Origin: Mesorhizobium_B sp963522145
Lineage (GTDB): Bacteria > Pseudomonadota > Alphaproteobacteria > Rhizobiales > Rhizobiaceae
NCBI GenBank assembly: GCA_963522145.1
Contig: CAUQXI010000015.1
Coordinates: forward strand, 1 to 64,000
Direction: 5' to 3'
Length of the DNA stretch: 64,000 nt
This document shows positions 8,431 to 17,695 of this stretch, in pieces. Positions within the stretch are counted from its first letter, which is position 1. Every line of letters starts with the position of its first letter. The position numbers and the translations under genes were made by a program. The notes beneath the pieces were generated by a model that saw only the letters and a list, made by a program, of their open reading frames with translations, had not been told where the DNA came from and searched no databases.

Positions 8431-10188
8431 ATGAACCTGTTCGCCGATTTCAACGAGCGCATCATCCGTGCCGTTCAAGCGCTTGATCTGAAAGGCAAGG
8501 ATGGCGGGGCGCTTGATCTTGCAAGAATCACGGTTGAGCCGCCGCGCGACCCGGCCCATGGAGATCTGGCGACGAACGCGGCGATGGTGCTGGCCAAGCC
8601 GGCCGGCATGCCGCCGCGCGTGCTGGCGGAGCAGATCGTAAGCGCGCTCGTGGCGGATCCGGATGTCTCTACGGCCGAGGTTGCTGGGCCCGGCTTCGTC
8701 AATCTGCGGCTTTCGCCGGCGTTCTGGCAGGCGCATCTGCGCGGCGTGCTTGCGGCGGGACAGGAGTTCGGGCGCTCGCGCATGGGCGAGGGCCGGGCCG
8801 TCAATGTGGAGTATGTCTCCGCTAACCCGACGGGCCCGATGCATGTGGGCCATTGCCGGGGCGCGGTCGTAGGCGACACGCTTGCCAACCTGCTGGCCTT
8901 CGCTGGCTTTGCGGTGACCAAGGAGTACTACATCAACGACGCCGGCGCGCAGATCGATGTGCTCGGGCGCTCCGCGCTCCTGCGCTATCGCGAGGCTCTG
9001 GGCGAGGAGATCGGAGAGATTCCGGCGGGGCTTTACCCGGGCGATTATCTTCAGCCGGTCGGACAAGCGCTTGCCGCAGAGTTCGGTCGTGCCTTGCTGG
9101 AGATGGAAGAGAGCAAGGCGCTCGCGATCGTGAAGGACCGCACGGTCGCGGCGATGATGGAGATGATCAGGAGCGACCTTGCTCTGCTCAATATCCGGCA
9201 CGAGGTGTTTTTTTCCGAGCGCACCCTGCACGCCGACGATGCTTCGCCGATCCGCTCCGGGATCGCGCGCCTGGCCCTTGAAGGGCACGTCTACAAGGGA
9301 ACCTTGCCGCCGCCCAAGGGACAGGTGCCGGAGGACTGGGAAGACCGTGAGCAGACCTTGTTCCGCTCCACCGAGGTTGGCGACGATGTGGACCGGCCCC
9401 TCGTGAAGTCCGACGGCTCGTTCACCTATTTTGCCGCGGATGTCGCCTATCTCGCCGACAAGGTGGCTCGCGGCTTCGATCAGCTGATCTTCGTGCTCGG
9501 CGCCGATCATGGCGGCTATGTGAAGCGCATGGAGGCGCTTGCCTGCGCGGTGACCGGGGGCAGGGTGGAACTGACCGTGCTGCTCTGCCAGCTCGTCAAG
9601 CTGTTCCGCAACGGCGAGCCGGTGCGCATGTCGAAGCGGGCCGGCGAGTTCGTGACCCTGCGCGACGTGGTGGAAGAGGTGGGCCGCGATCCGGTCCGCT
9701 TCATGATGCTCTACCGCAAGAGCGATGCGCCGCTGGACTTCGACTTTGCCAAGGTGACGGAGCAGTCGAAAGACAATCCGGTGTTCTACGTGCAGTATGC
9801 CTGCGCGCGAACGCATTCCGTTTTCCGGCAGGCGCGCGAGCAGATCGCCGGGCTTGAGCCGACACGGGCCGAGATGTCGGACGCCTCGCTGCAACTGACC
9901 GACGCGGGCGAACTGGCGCTGATCCGCAAGCTGGGCGAATATCCTCGCTTGATCGAACAGGCCGCCGGCGCGCGCGAGCCGCATCGTCTCGCCTTCTACC
10001 TTTACGACCTCGCCGCCACGTTCCACACGCATTGGAACCGCGGAACCGACGATCCCGACTTACGGTTTGTTAAGGTTACCCATCCACAACTGACGCTTGC
10101 CAGACTTGGGCTGGTGCAGGCAGTCGGGGACGTTCTCACGTCCGGTCTGACGCTGATCGGAGCGGATGCGCCTTCCGAGATGCGTTAG
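8431..10188 (+). CDS. argS: arginine--tRNA ligase
   Basis: 585-aa class I synthetase for tRNA-Arg. The N-terminal additional domain typical of ArgRS is followed by the HIGH variant HVGH (residues 138-141, within PTGPMHVGHCRG), a degenerate KMSKS-like loop RMSKR (399-403), and the DALR anticodon-binding domain at the C-terminus. The ATG at 8431 has GGAG eight bases upstream. An in-frame ATG seven codons earlier lacks one. The order dgt-argS-SPOR protein-nagZ is familiar from Rhizobiales. Confidence 0.97.
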   Translation: MNLFADFNERIIRAVQALDLKGKDGGALDLARITVEPPRDPAHGDLATNAAMVLAKPAGMPPRVLAEQIVSALVADPDVSTAEVAGPGFVNLRLSPAFWQAHLRGVLAAGQEFGRSRMGEGRAVNVEYVSANPTGPMHVGHCRGAVVGDTLANLLAFAGFAVTKEYYINDAGAQIDVLGRSALLRYREALGEEIGEIPAGLYPGDYLQPVGQALAAEFGRALLEMEESKALAIVKDRTVAAMMEMIRSDLALLNIRHEVFFSERTLHADDASPIRSGIARLALEGHVYKGTLPPPKGQVPEDWEDREQTLFRSTEVGDDVDRPLVKSDGSFTYFAADVAYLADKVARGFDQLIFVLGADHGGYVKRMEALACAVTGGRVELTVLLCQLVKLFRNGEPVRMSKRAGEFVTLRDVVEEVGRDPVRFMMLYRKSDAPLDFDFAKVTEQSKDNPVFYVQYACARTHSVFRQAREQIAGLEPTRAEMSDASLQLTDAGELALIRKLGEYPRLIEQAAGAREPHRLAFYLYDLAATFHTHWNRGTDDPDLRFVKVTHPQLTLARLGLVQAVGDVLTSGLTLIGADAPSEMR

Positions 10189-10273
10189 CGCTTAAGGCTT
10201 GACCTGTCACCTTTTGCCCACATTGCGCTGGTAGGCGCGGCGCCACCCTTGGCGTTCCAAGCGGGTCATCTTC

Positions 10274-10314
10274 CACCTGCTCGGAATGCCGGGTTGCCGA
10301 ACCGAGAGCAGGTG
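10274..10314 (+). promoter_or_regulatory. inverted repeat in the leader of the SPOR gene
   Basis: CACCTGCT and AGCAGGTG pair perfectly across a 25-nt loop just upstream of the SPOR-domain gene. There is no T-run, so it does not look like a terminator of argS. It could be an mRNA leader hairpin or a protein-binding site. Confidence 0.25.
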
Positions 10315-10327
10315 TGGACCCTAAGGC

Positions 10328-13300
10328 ATGGCATCAGGATTTCGCGAGCGGATCGACCGGCGCCCCGTCAGTGACGAGGCGGATCCCTTTGCCGATCTCG
10401 CGCGCATCATCGGCTTCGATCTCGGTGAAAAGGCGGATGACGGCGCCGCGGCGCTTGCGAATGCGCCTCGCGTCGAGCAGTCGCCGGCTCCGGAGCAGGA
10501 CGAGGATTTCTCGTCATCTCTGGTCGGCGCGCAGCAGCAGCGGACGGAGAACGACTGGGAGACCGAGCTTTCCGACCTCGACTTCGTTCTCAATGAAAGC
10601 ATGCGCTCGGTGGAAGACGCGCCCGATGCGCTCCCGGCGGTTCCGACTTCGACGGCCGCTTCCGGCGATGATGAGCTGACCTTCGACGACGATGCCTGGG
10701 AAGATGCGATCACCGCCTCCTTGGGGGAGGAAGAGCAGCACTCGGCACCTGTCGCTCATGATCTTTCCGACGTTTCGTCTGACGACCTCGCGCTCTACGC
10801 CAGCCTGACGGCGCTGGATGCTGAGCCCAATTCGGTTGATGAGGAACCGACGGCTGCGTTTAATACGCCGATCGCGGGCCTGCGCGATGAACAATCCTCC
10901 GCAGATCAGTTCCTTGATGAGCCGCTGTCGCTGGAACTGGAGGCGTGGGATCTCGAGGACGAGGATCAGCCTCTCGCCACCGATGCCGTTGAAGAGCTGA
11001 GTTCCGGCTCTGCCTTCGCACGGGAGGCCGGCATCCCCGACGAGCCTGCCGGTGTTGCGGTGCAAGGTGCCCATTCCGGCGAATGGCAGAACGAGCTCGA
11101 TGTAGAGGGCGAAGCTTCGAGCCCCAAACTGTCTCCCTCTTCGCATGAGGATGATGCGCTCGACGACGCCTTGTCGCTCGGTCTGGATGCGTGGGCGTTC
11201 GACGATGAGGATCGTGAAGGCGCTCGTGAGCCGGTGGAGGCTCGGAACGATCAGGTTTTTGTGCCGTCCCAGCCTGTTGAGGCAAGGACATCGGACGCAG
11301 CCCCTGAAGATCAGGAAGGCGATGGGCTCGGCTCGCTCGAGGACGATGAATTCGAGCTCGACGACCTGCTGGCGCAATCCATCGAGCAGGAGCTTGTGGA
11401 TGCGTGGGACGATGAGGAGCTTGCTCCATCCGCGGTGGAGCGCGGCGGTCGCGAAGCCAGCGCTCGCGATGAGGCCGTCGCTAGCGAGGATGGCGCGCAG
11501 GCTGCCGCCGATTGGTCACTGCGGCCTGCCGCTGCGCTGCCGGCCTCTCGCGCCTTCGAGGATGAGCTCGCCGCTCTTCTTGGCGACGAGGAAACGGGAG
11601 GTGTCGGCGTTAGCCCCCACCCGGTCGCCGCTCCTGATTATCCTGCCGCCGGAAACCATGAGACAACGCACCAGATCGCCGACGCCTCATTCGAGGAGAT
11701 CGAAGAGCAGGTCGCGCGCGTCGATCATCCGGCGGTGACAGGTGCGAGCAGCGAAGCCTCGGCCGAGAGAACCGTTCCGCCGGCACATCTTGCTCCCGCA
11801 GAGCCGACGCGAAGGGCGGAAGCGCCAGCCCCCTCGAAGGCTGCTGCTGCGCCGCCTGAGGACGACGACCCCTTCGCGGCGCTGGCCGCGATGGCTGCGC
11901 GCTACCGGGCGGGGCGGTCTTCGGTGACCCCCGCCGCGCCGGCGGCTGCACCATCCAACATCCACGAATCGCCCAGAGCGCCCGAAACAAACGAGAACAA
12001 AGGTCCGGAACCAGCCATGAGAAACACCATGACGCCGCGGGCAGCCGCGCCCGAGATCGAAACAGTTCATGTGCCCGACTATGCACGGGCCATGCCCGAC
12101 GACCTCAACATTCCCGACATGCCTTTCGAGGAACGTCGGGCGGGAGAGGCCGGGTTCGATGATCTGGACACTGAATTCGCCGATCTTCTCAACGAGATGA
12201 GCGACGGCCGGAGGGGAGCGTCAGCTGCTGCCGCGACGGCTCGTCGGAGCGAATGGGACGAGCCGCGCTTCGCGCCGCAGAGGCCTGTGCGGAACGATGC
12301 CGCGGGACCGCAATATCAGGCGTACACGGGCGCGGACGACGAGATCGAGGATAACTGGAACGTCGACGCCTCCGGTCAGCATGCCGGTTACGACGAAGCC
12401 GGGAACTATGACGAACGCTTCGATGACGAGATGTCGGATGATCAGGCGCCGGAAAAGCGCCGCTCCGTGCTCCGCAAGCCGGGAACCTGGCTTGCTGTAC
12501 TGATCGGTACGGTCACTCTCGCGGGCGGCGCCGGCCTTTATGCGATGGGCGGCGGCTCGATGGGTGACGGAACTCCCGCGCTGGTGAAAGCGGATGCGAG
12601 CCCGCTCAAGGTGCGCCCGACCAATCCGGGCGGAGTCGTTGTGCCCAATCAGGACAGCACGGTTTATGATCGCGTCGCGGGCGGCTCTTTGAACGAAGCC
12701 GAGCAGCCCAAGCTCCTCGCCAACACGGAAGAGCCGGTTGATCTGGCTGCTGCGACGGAGGACGACCCGGTGACGGAAGGCCTCGATTTCGTCGGCGGCG
12801 ATCCTGACGTCGATGAGGTCGCGGAAGGCGAAGGCAAGAGCGAGGACCGGGTCGCAGCCCAGGCCCCCGATGAGGAGGCCGGCACGGAAGAGGGGATCGC
12901 GGTCGCGCCGCGCAAGGTGCGGACCATGATCGTCAAGGCGGACGGCACGCTCGTTCCGCGCGAGGATGCTGCGGTCGAGCCCGAGGAGCCGGTCGCAGCC
13001 GTTGCTCCGGCCGTGAACGCGGCGCGGGATGCGCTCAAGAAGACCCAGGAAGGATCGATGGCCCGATCGGCTGCTGCTGCCGACCAGACCGCTTCGATCG
13101 CACCCGCATCGGCTGACGACATGCCCGCGGAGCCGGCGGATGCGACGGTGCAAACGGCGTCGATCTCGCCCGGCGAGTGGTCCATCCAGGTCGCATCCCA
13201 GCCGAACGAGGCGGCTGCCAAGGCGAGCTACGATAATCTGGTTCGCAAATACTCCGGCGTTCTCGACGGTCGCGGCGTGAACATCGTGAAGGCGGAGATT

Positions 13301-13414
13301 GCCGGCAAGGGGACGTTCTGGCGTGTCCGTGTTCCGGCCGGCAGCCGCGATGATGCCGCGCGCCTGTGCACCAATCTGAAGGCCGCTGGCGGGACGTGCT
13401 TCGTTTCGAAGTGA
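10328..13414 (+). CDS. large SPOR-domain cell-division or envelope protein
   Basis: 1028-aa single-pass membrane protein. Residues 1 to about 715 are strongly acidic and low-complexity, with repeated short blocks such as LELEAWDLEDE and LGLDAWAFDDE, and are predicted to lie in the cytoplasm. A transmembrane helix lies around residues 721-741 (TWLAVLIGTVTLAGGAGL), followed by a Pro/Ala/Glu-rich periplasmic linker and a C-terminal SPOR domain at about 949-1028 (GEWSIQVASQ ... FWRVRVPAG ... CFVSK). SPOR domains bind denuded septal peptidoglycan, so a role in division or septal wall handling is inferred. It lies between argS and the peptidoglycan hexosaminidase gene nagZ. Confidence 0.85.
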   Translation: MASGFRERIDRRPVSDEADPFADLARIIGFDLGEKADDGAAALANAPRVEQSPAPEQDEDFSSSLVGAQQQRTENDWETELSDLDFVLNESMRSVEDAPDALPAVPTSTAASGDDELTFDDDAWEDAITASLGEEEQHSAPVAHDLSDVSSDDLALYASLTALDAEPNSVDEEPTAAFNTPIAGLRDEQSSADQFLDEPLSLELEAWDLEDEDQPLATDAVEELSSGSAFAREAGIPDEPAGVAVQGAHSGEWQNELDVEGEASSPKLSPSSHEDDALDDALSLGLDAWAFDDEDREGAREPVEARNDQVFVPSQPVEARTSDAAPEDQEGDGLGSLEDDEFELDDLLAQSIEQELVDAWDDEELAPSAVERGGREASARDEAVASEDGAQAAADWSLRPAAALPASRAFEDELAALLGDEETGGVGVSPHPVAAPDYPAAGNHETTHQIADASFEEIEEQVARVDHPAVTGASSEASAERTVPPAHLAPAEPTRRAEAPAPSKAAAAPPEDDDPFAALAAMAARYRAGRSSVTPAAPAAAPSNIHESPRAPETNENKGPEPAMRNTMTPRAAAPEIETVHVPDYARAMPDDLNIPDMPFEERRAGEAGFDDLDTEFADLLNEMSDGRRGASAAAATARRSEWDEPRFAPQRPVRNDAAGPQYQAYTGADDEIEDNWNVDASGQHAGYDEAGNYDERFDDEMSDDQAPEKRRSVLRKPGTWLAVLIGTVTLAGGAGLYAMGGGSMGDGTPALVKADASPLKVRPTNPGGVVVPNQDSTVYDRVAGGSLNEAEQPKLLANTEEPVDLAAATEDDPVTEGLDFVGGDPDVDEVAEGEGKSEDRVAAQAPDEEAGTEEGIAVAPRKVRTMIVKADGTLVPREDAAVEPEEPVAAVAPAVNAARDALKKTQEGSMARSAAAADQTASIAPASADDMPAEPADATVQTASISPGEWSIQVASQPNEAAAKASYDNLVRKYSGVLDGRGVNIVKAEIAGKGTFWRVRVPAGSRDDAARLCTNLKAAGGTCFVSK

Positions 13415-13522
13415 CGTGCTTCCTGGCAGATCATCCCTCATGCCGCCGGCTTTCTTGGTCGCGGCGCGAGGGTTCCGCCCATCCGGTTTTAGCGGCCCGG
13501 TAGGTGAGCGTTTCGGGGAAAT

Positions 13523-14545
13523 ATGATGAGCGAATCGAAAGCCATGATCCTTGGGGCGTCGGGCAAGTCGCTCACGCCTGACGAGGCGGCGTTCTATCGC
13601 GACGAGCGCCCGTGGGGATTTATCCTGTTCGCGCGCAATATCGACGATACCTCGCAGATTCGCGATCTTGTCGGTGCCATGCGCGACAGCGTCGGACGCG
13701 CCGATGCGCCCGTCTTCATCGATCAGGAAGGCGGCAAGGTGCAGCGCCTGCGCCCGCCGCTTGCGCCCAACTATCCGTCGGCGAGTGCGCTTGGTGCGCT
13801 CTACCGCGACGACCGCGAGGCTGGTTTGCGGGCCGCTTGGCTGCTTGCCCGACTGCACGCCTTCGACCTGGCGCGGCTCGGCATCACGGCGGACTGCCTG
13901 CCGGTTCTGGATGTGCCCGTGGAAGGCGCCAACGATGTGATCGGCTCGCGCGCCTATGGCAAGGATCCCGACATGGTGATCCAACTTGGACGCGCGACCG
14001 CCCAAGGGCTGATGTCGGGCGGCGTTCTGCCTGTCATGAAGCATGTTCCGGGGCATGGGCGCGCCTGTGCCGATACGCATCTCGCCTTGCCGACGGTCAA
14101 TACGTCGCGCGAGGAACTGGCGGCGCATGACTGGGCGCCTTTCGCAGCGCTGGCCGATCTGCCCATGGCGATGACGGCGCATGTGATCTATTCGGCGATC
14201 GACCCGGCGAAACCCGCGACGATTTCGCAGAAGGTTATCTCCGACGTCGTGCGCGGCGCGATCGGTTTCGACGGGCTCCTGATCAGCGACGACACGTCGA
14301 TGAAGGCGCTGTCGGGAACCTTCCCGGAAAAGGCAGCGTCCATCCTCGATGCGGGTTGCGACATCGTGCTTCACTGCAACGGCGTGATGGAGGAGATGAT
14401 GGGCATCGCCTCGAAGACGACACTGCTCGCCGGACGATCCCTCGACCGGGCAGCACGCGTGCTGGAACTCGCGGGACGTCGCGACGATGTCGCCGAAACT
14501 GACGCGCGGGCAGAGTTCTCCCAGCACTTCGACGCGGTCGCCTGA
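13523..14545 (+). CDS. nagZ: beta-N-acetylhexosaminidase (glycoside hydrolase family 3)
   Basis: 340-aa cytoplasmic GH3 enzyme that releases N-acetylglucosamine from anhydro-muropeptides during peptidoglycan recycling. The NagZ signature KHVPGHGRACADTH (from K173) carries the catalytic His and Asp pair, and SDDTSMKAL carries the nucleophile Asp. FIDQEGGKVQRL is a further family block. No signal peptide is present, as expected. The start at 13523 is one codon before another ATG, and the ribosome binding site is GGGGAA. Confidence 0.95.
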   Translation: MMSESKAMILGASGKSLTPDEAAFYRDERPWGFILFARNIDDTSQIRDLVGAMRDSVGRADAPVFIDQEGGKVQRLRPPLAPNYPSASALGALYRDDREAGLRAAWLLARLHAFDLARLGITADCLPVLDVPVEGANDVIGSRAYGKDPDMVIQLGRATAQGLMSGGVLPVMKHVPGHGRACADTHLALPTVNTSREELAAHDWAPFAALADLPMAMTAHVIYSAIDPAKPATISQKVISDVVRGAIGFDGLLISDDTSMKALSGTFPEKAASILDAGCDIVLHCNGVMEEMMGIASKTTLLAGRSLDRAARVLELAGRRDDVAETDARAEFSQHFDAVA

Positions 14546-14815
14546 CTGCTTGTAGGCGAAAAGTTTTTCCAGCACCTCGCTACACATTACGATGCTTCTG
14601 TTGGGTGGAGAAAGCGTCCTTCGTTCTGCAGGAACTGCGCGACCTGCCGGGTGCTTGAGAGTTGAAGGCGCCGAACTGTTTTTGCAGCACCTTCCAGCGG
14701 CGTTCATTGTTCCGATTCCGCCCTCTACCGCCCACGCGCCCAGCGCAGATAAGGAAGCGCTCGCAGCGATCGACCGCCTTCCACATGACGGCGGCGAGGG
14801 ATAAGGCGTGCTCCG
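14546..14815. other. unusual spacer between nagZ and an ABC ATPase gene
   Basis: 270 bases with no supported gene, in a window where spacers are usually under 150. It holds a 15-nt direct repeat with one mismatch (GTTTTTCCAGCACCT at 14563-14577, GTTTTTGCAGCACCT at 14688-14702). In the Rhizobiales genomes I recall, scpA and scpB lie between nagZ and tatA. They are absent here, so this spacer may mark an old rearrangement junction. Confidence 0.35.
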
Positions 14816-15928
14816 ATGAGTCAGCAGTCTTCTGTCGCGCCGTCCTCGACACGCACCACCGCCGGCGTCAGCTTCGCAGCGAAGCTCGCCTTCGAGGATA
14901 TCCATCACCAGTTCATCCCTGCCGCCGTGACCCTTCGCGGGGTCTCCGTCGTTGCCGAGCCGGGGCAGGTGCTTTGCCTGCTCGGTCCCTCCGGCTCGGG
15001 CAAGACCACGCTGCTGCGGATCGCCGCAGGCATCGAGGCGCAGACTGCGGGCCGCGTGATGCTGAACAACCGCCAGGTCGCAGGGCCGACGGTGTTTCTT
15101 CCGCCTGAGAAGCGGTCGATCGGGTTTGTTTTCCAGGACTTCGCGCTATTCCCCCATCTTTCCGTTCTGGAGAATGTCCGCTTCGGTCTCACGGCATTGT
15201 CGCGTGAGGAAGGGCGGAAGGAGGCCGGGGTCGCGCTGTCCCGCGTCGGACTGGAGCGTTACGCAGACGTGTATCCGCATGTCCTGTCCGGGGGCGAGCA
15301 GCAGCGGGTCGCACTTGCCCGCGCGCTGGCGCCGCGCCCCGCAGTCATCCTGATGGATGAGCCGTTTTCAGGCCTCGACTCACGCTTGAAGGATAGTGTG
15401 AGGGCCGAAACCCTCGATATCCTTCGTCACAGCCGCGCAACGGCTATCGTGGTCACGCATGACGCGGAGGAGGCGATGCGGATGGCCGACAAGATCGCAC
15501 TGCTGCGTGACGGGAGGCTGGTGCAGACCGGAACTGCGCAGGAGCTTTACCTTCGACCCTGTGATCTCTTCACTGCCGGCTTCTTTTCGGAAATGAACAC
15601 CTTCCGGGGAAGGGTCACGGGTGGGATGGCGGATGTGCCGGTCGGCCGGGTGCCCGCACCCGGACATGCGGACGGTGCACGCGTCACAGTCGCCGTGAGG
15701 GTGTCCGGCTTCGACCTTCACCAGGCAAGCGGCGATGTTCAGGCCCGCATCCTGTCGCGGCGGTATCTGGGCGTGGTGGAACTGTTTGATCTCGCCGTTG
15801 CCGGTTCGGAACTGCCGGTGCGCGTGAGGTTGCGCTGCGGCGCATTGCCGCCCGATGCGCGTGACATCTGGCTCAGGCTGCGGGAAACTGACGTAGTAGT
15901 GTTTGAAACCCGGGCTGAAAACGAATAG
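14816..15928 (+). CDS. ABC transporter ATP-binding protein (Fe3+/spermidine/putrescine type)
   Basis: 370-aa nucleotide-binding subunit of the CUT1/Fe-type importer group (FbpC/PotA-like). Visible motifs are Walker A GPSGSGKTT, Q-loop VFQDFALFPHL, signature LSGGEQQRVALARAL, Walker B AVILMDEPFSGLD and H-loop VVTHD. A C-terminal TOBE domain of about 120 residues follows. No permease or solute-binding protein gene is nearby, so its partner subunits must lie elsewhere, and the substrate cannot be assigned. It sits between nagZ and tatA and is only 34 bases from tatA, so it is probably co-transcribed with the tat genes. Confidence 0.88.
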   Translation: MSQQSSVAPSSTRTTAGVSFAAKLAFEDIHHQFIPAAVTLRGVSVVAEPGQVLCLLGPSGSGKTTLLRIAAGIEAQTAGRVMLNNRQVAGPTVFLPPEKRSIGFVFQDFALFPHLSVLENVRFGLTALSREEGRKEAGVALSRVGLERYADVYPHVLSGGEQQRVALARALAPRPAVILMDEPFSGLDSRLKDSVRAETLDILRHSRATAIVVTHDAEEAMRMADKIALLRDGRLVQTGTAQELYLRPCDLFTAGFFSEMNTFRGRVTGGMADVPVGRVPAPGHADGARVTVAVRVSGFDLHQASGDVQARILSRRYLGVVELFDLAVAGSELPVRVRLRCGALPPDARDIWLRLRETDVVVFETRAENE

Positions 15929-15962
15929 ATGAAGCCCGACTGAAACATTTGGAGGAAGCCGG

Positions 15963-16184
15963 ATGGGCTCTTTTTCGATCTGGCACTGGATGATCGTTCT
16001 CGTGGTGGTGCTGCTGCTGTTCGGCCGCGGCAAGATCCCCGAGCTGATGGGCGACATGGCCAAGGGCATCAAGAGCTTCAAGCGGGGCATGGCCGACGAT
16101 GATGCCGCTGACGATGGTCGTACGGTCGAGCACCGCATGGACGAGCCGGTGGTGCGCCCCAAGGACACCGTGACCAAGATCTGA
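15963..16184 (+). CDS. tatA: Sec-independent protein translocase subunit TatA
   Basis: 73-aa membrane protein that forms the Tat translocation pore. It has a short N-terminal transmembrane helix (HWMIVLVVVLLLFG), the FGRGKIPELMGDMAKGIKSFK hinge and amphipathic helix, then an acidic tail. A strong GGAGG site precedes the ATG. It is the first of the tatA-tatB-tatC cluster. Confidence 0.95.
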   Translation: MGSFSIWHWMIVLVVVLLLFGRGKIPELMGDMAKGIKSFKRGMADDDAADDGRTVEHRMDEPVVRPKDTVTKI

Positions 16185-16225
16185 CCAGCACTCCCTGCAT
16201 CCTTTACTGAAGCGGAAGCACGGCG

Positions 16226-16741
16226 ATGTTTGAGATCGGCTGGACGGAGATGCTCGTGATCGCGGTCGTGATGATCGTGGTCGTGGGGCCGAAGGATCTC
16301 CCGCAGATGCTTCGGCAGTTCGGTCGAACCACGTCCAAGCTTCGAGCGATGGCCGGCGACTTCCGCAAGCAGTTCGACGACGCTTTGAAGGATGCCGAGC
16401 TGGACGATGTGAAGCAGTCGATCGACACGATCCGCGGCTTCAATCCGGCCACTCAGGTGCGCAAGCAGTTGAACCCGTTCGAGCAGGCTGCACAGGATGT
16501 TCGTTCCGGCATCGACAAGGCGATGAAGCCATCCACGGCCAACCTGCCGGCATCCACGGAAGTGCACACGGCGCCGCCGCTCAAAGAGGGCACGGTGGAA
16601 CGTCCTGCGGTGGAAACGCCTATTGCCTCAGCCGCTCAACAGCCTGACGTCGAACCTGCCGCGGAGGTTCAGCCACTGCCGGTCGTCCCGGTCGAGGATC
16701 CTGCCTTGGCCTCGCAGAAGAATACGGGGTCGCCCGCGTGA
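16226..16741 (+). CDS. tatB: Sec-independent protein translocase subunit TatB
   Basis: 171-aa Tat receptor component. The N-terminus MFEIGWTEMLVIAVVMIVVV carries the TatB-type transmembrane helix with the conserved Glu, followed by the GPKDLP hinge and a long amphipathic helix. The C-terminal half is Pro/Ala/Glu-rich and likely disordered. Its TGA overlaps the GTG start of tatC by four bases (GTGA), so translation is coupled. Confidence 0.95.
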   Translation: MFEIGWTEMLVIAVVMIVVVGPKDLPQMLRQFGRTTSKLRAMAGDFRKQFDDALKDAELDDVKQSIDTIRGFNPATQVRKQLNPFEQAAQDVRSGIDKAMKPSTANLPASTEVHTAPPLKEGTVERPAVETPIASAAQQPDVEPAAEVQPLPVVPVEDPALASQKNTGSPA

Positions 16742-17631
16742 ACGCCGTGACAAAGCGCAAGGAGGAAGAGGAGCAGATCGAGAAATCCTCGGCACCCTTG
16801 ATCGAGCACCTGATCGAACTCAGGCGACGGCTGATCTGGTCGATCGGCGGCTTTTTCGTCGCGTTCCTCGTGTGCTTCTTTTTCGCGAAGCATCTTTTCA
16901 ACCTTCTCGTCCTTCCTTTCAAATGGGCCGTGGGCTGGGCGGGGCTCGCCGATCACAAGGTCGAGTTGATCTACACCGCGCCGCAGGAATTCTTTTTCAC
17001 GCAGATCAAGCTCGGGATGTTCGGCGGACTGGTGATCGCTTTTCCCTTGATCGCTTCGCAGATCTACAAATTCGTCGCTCCGGGCCTCTACAAGAACGAA
17101 CGCAGCGCGTTTCTGCCTTTCCTCATTGCCTCACCGCTGCTGTTCCTGATGGGCGCGGCGCTGGTCTATTTTTTCTTCACGCCGATGGTGATGTGGTTCT
17201 TCCTGTCCATGCAGCAGGTTGAGCCGGGCAACGACATCCAGATTTCGCTGCTGCCGAAGGTGTCCGAATATCTCAGCCTCATCATGACGCTGATCTTTTC
17301 GTTTGGACTTGTCTTCCAGCTCCCGGTGGTCACCACGCTGATGGCTCGGGTGGGGCTACTTTCGGCCGACGGGCTCAAGTCAAAGCGCAAATATGCGATC
17401 GTGTTCGCCTTCATCGCGGCGGCTGTGCTGACGCCGCCGGATCCCGTTAGCCAGATCGGCCTTGCCGTGCCGACCATCATTCTTTACGAGGTCTCGATCT
17501 GGACCGCCCGGATGATCGAGCGCAAGCGCGAGGAAGAGCGGCTGGCGCGAGAGCGGGAAGATCAGGCCGAGGAGGCCGCGCTACGCGCTGCTGCCGCCGC
17601 CCATGGTGCCAACGACAGCACTCTCGGCTAG
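16738..17631 (+). CDS. tatC: Sec-independent protein translocase subunit TatC
   Basis: 297-aa polytopic core of the twin-arginine receptor, with six predicted membrane helices. The diagnostic N-terminal block LIEHLIELRRRLI and the later FLPFLIASPLLFLMGAALVYF segment match TatC. The C-terminus has a charged tail (RKREEERLAREREDQAEE) longer than in E. coli. It starts with GTG, overlapping tatB. Possible Tat clients in this window include the molybdoenzyme at 59.4-60.2 kb. Confidence 0.96.
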   Translation: MNAVTKRKEEEEQIEKSSAPLIEHLIELRRRLIWSIGGFFVAFLVCFFFAKHLFNLLVLPFKWAVGWAGLADHKVELIYTAPQEFFFTQIKLGMFGGLVIAFPLIASQIYKFVAPGLYKNERSAFLPFLIASPLLFLMGAALVYFFFTPMVMWFFLSMQQVEPGNDIQISLLPKVSEYLSLIMTLIFSFGLVFQLPVVTTLMARVGLLSADGLKSKRKYAIVFAFIAAAVLTPPDPVSQIGLAVPTIILYEVSIWTARMIERKREEERLAREREDQAEEAALRAAAAAHGANDSTLG

Positions 17632-17695
17632 CGCATCGGACCTGTTTGGCCGGTTCGCCTCTGACGATCCCATCCGACCCGGTTGCATTTCCCTC

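Noticed and set aside
8149..10032. A 627-codon minus-strand frame antisense to argS and the end of dgt
   Set aside because: Shadow frame; argS has all its catalytic motifs on the plus strand.
12221..14908. An 895-codon open frame on the minus strand across the SPOR gene, nagZ and the following spacer
   Set aside because: It is antisense to two well-supported genes, has no recognisable domain, and its composition (Arg/His/Pro-rich) is typical of shadow frames in high-GC DNA.
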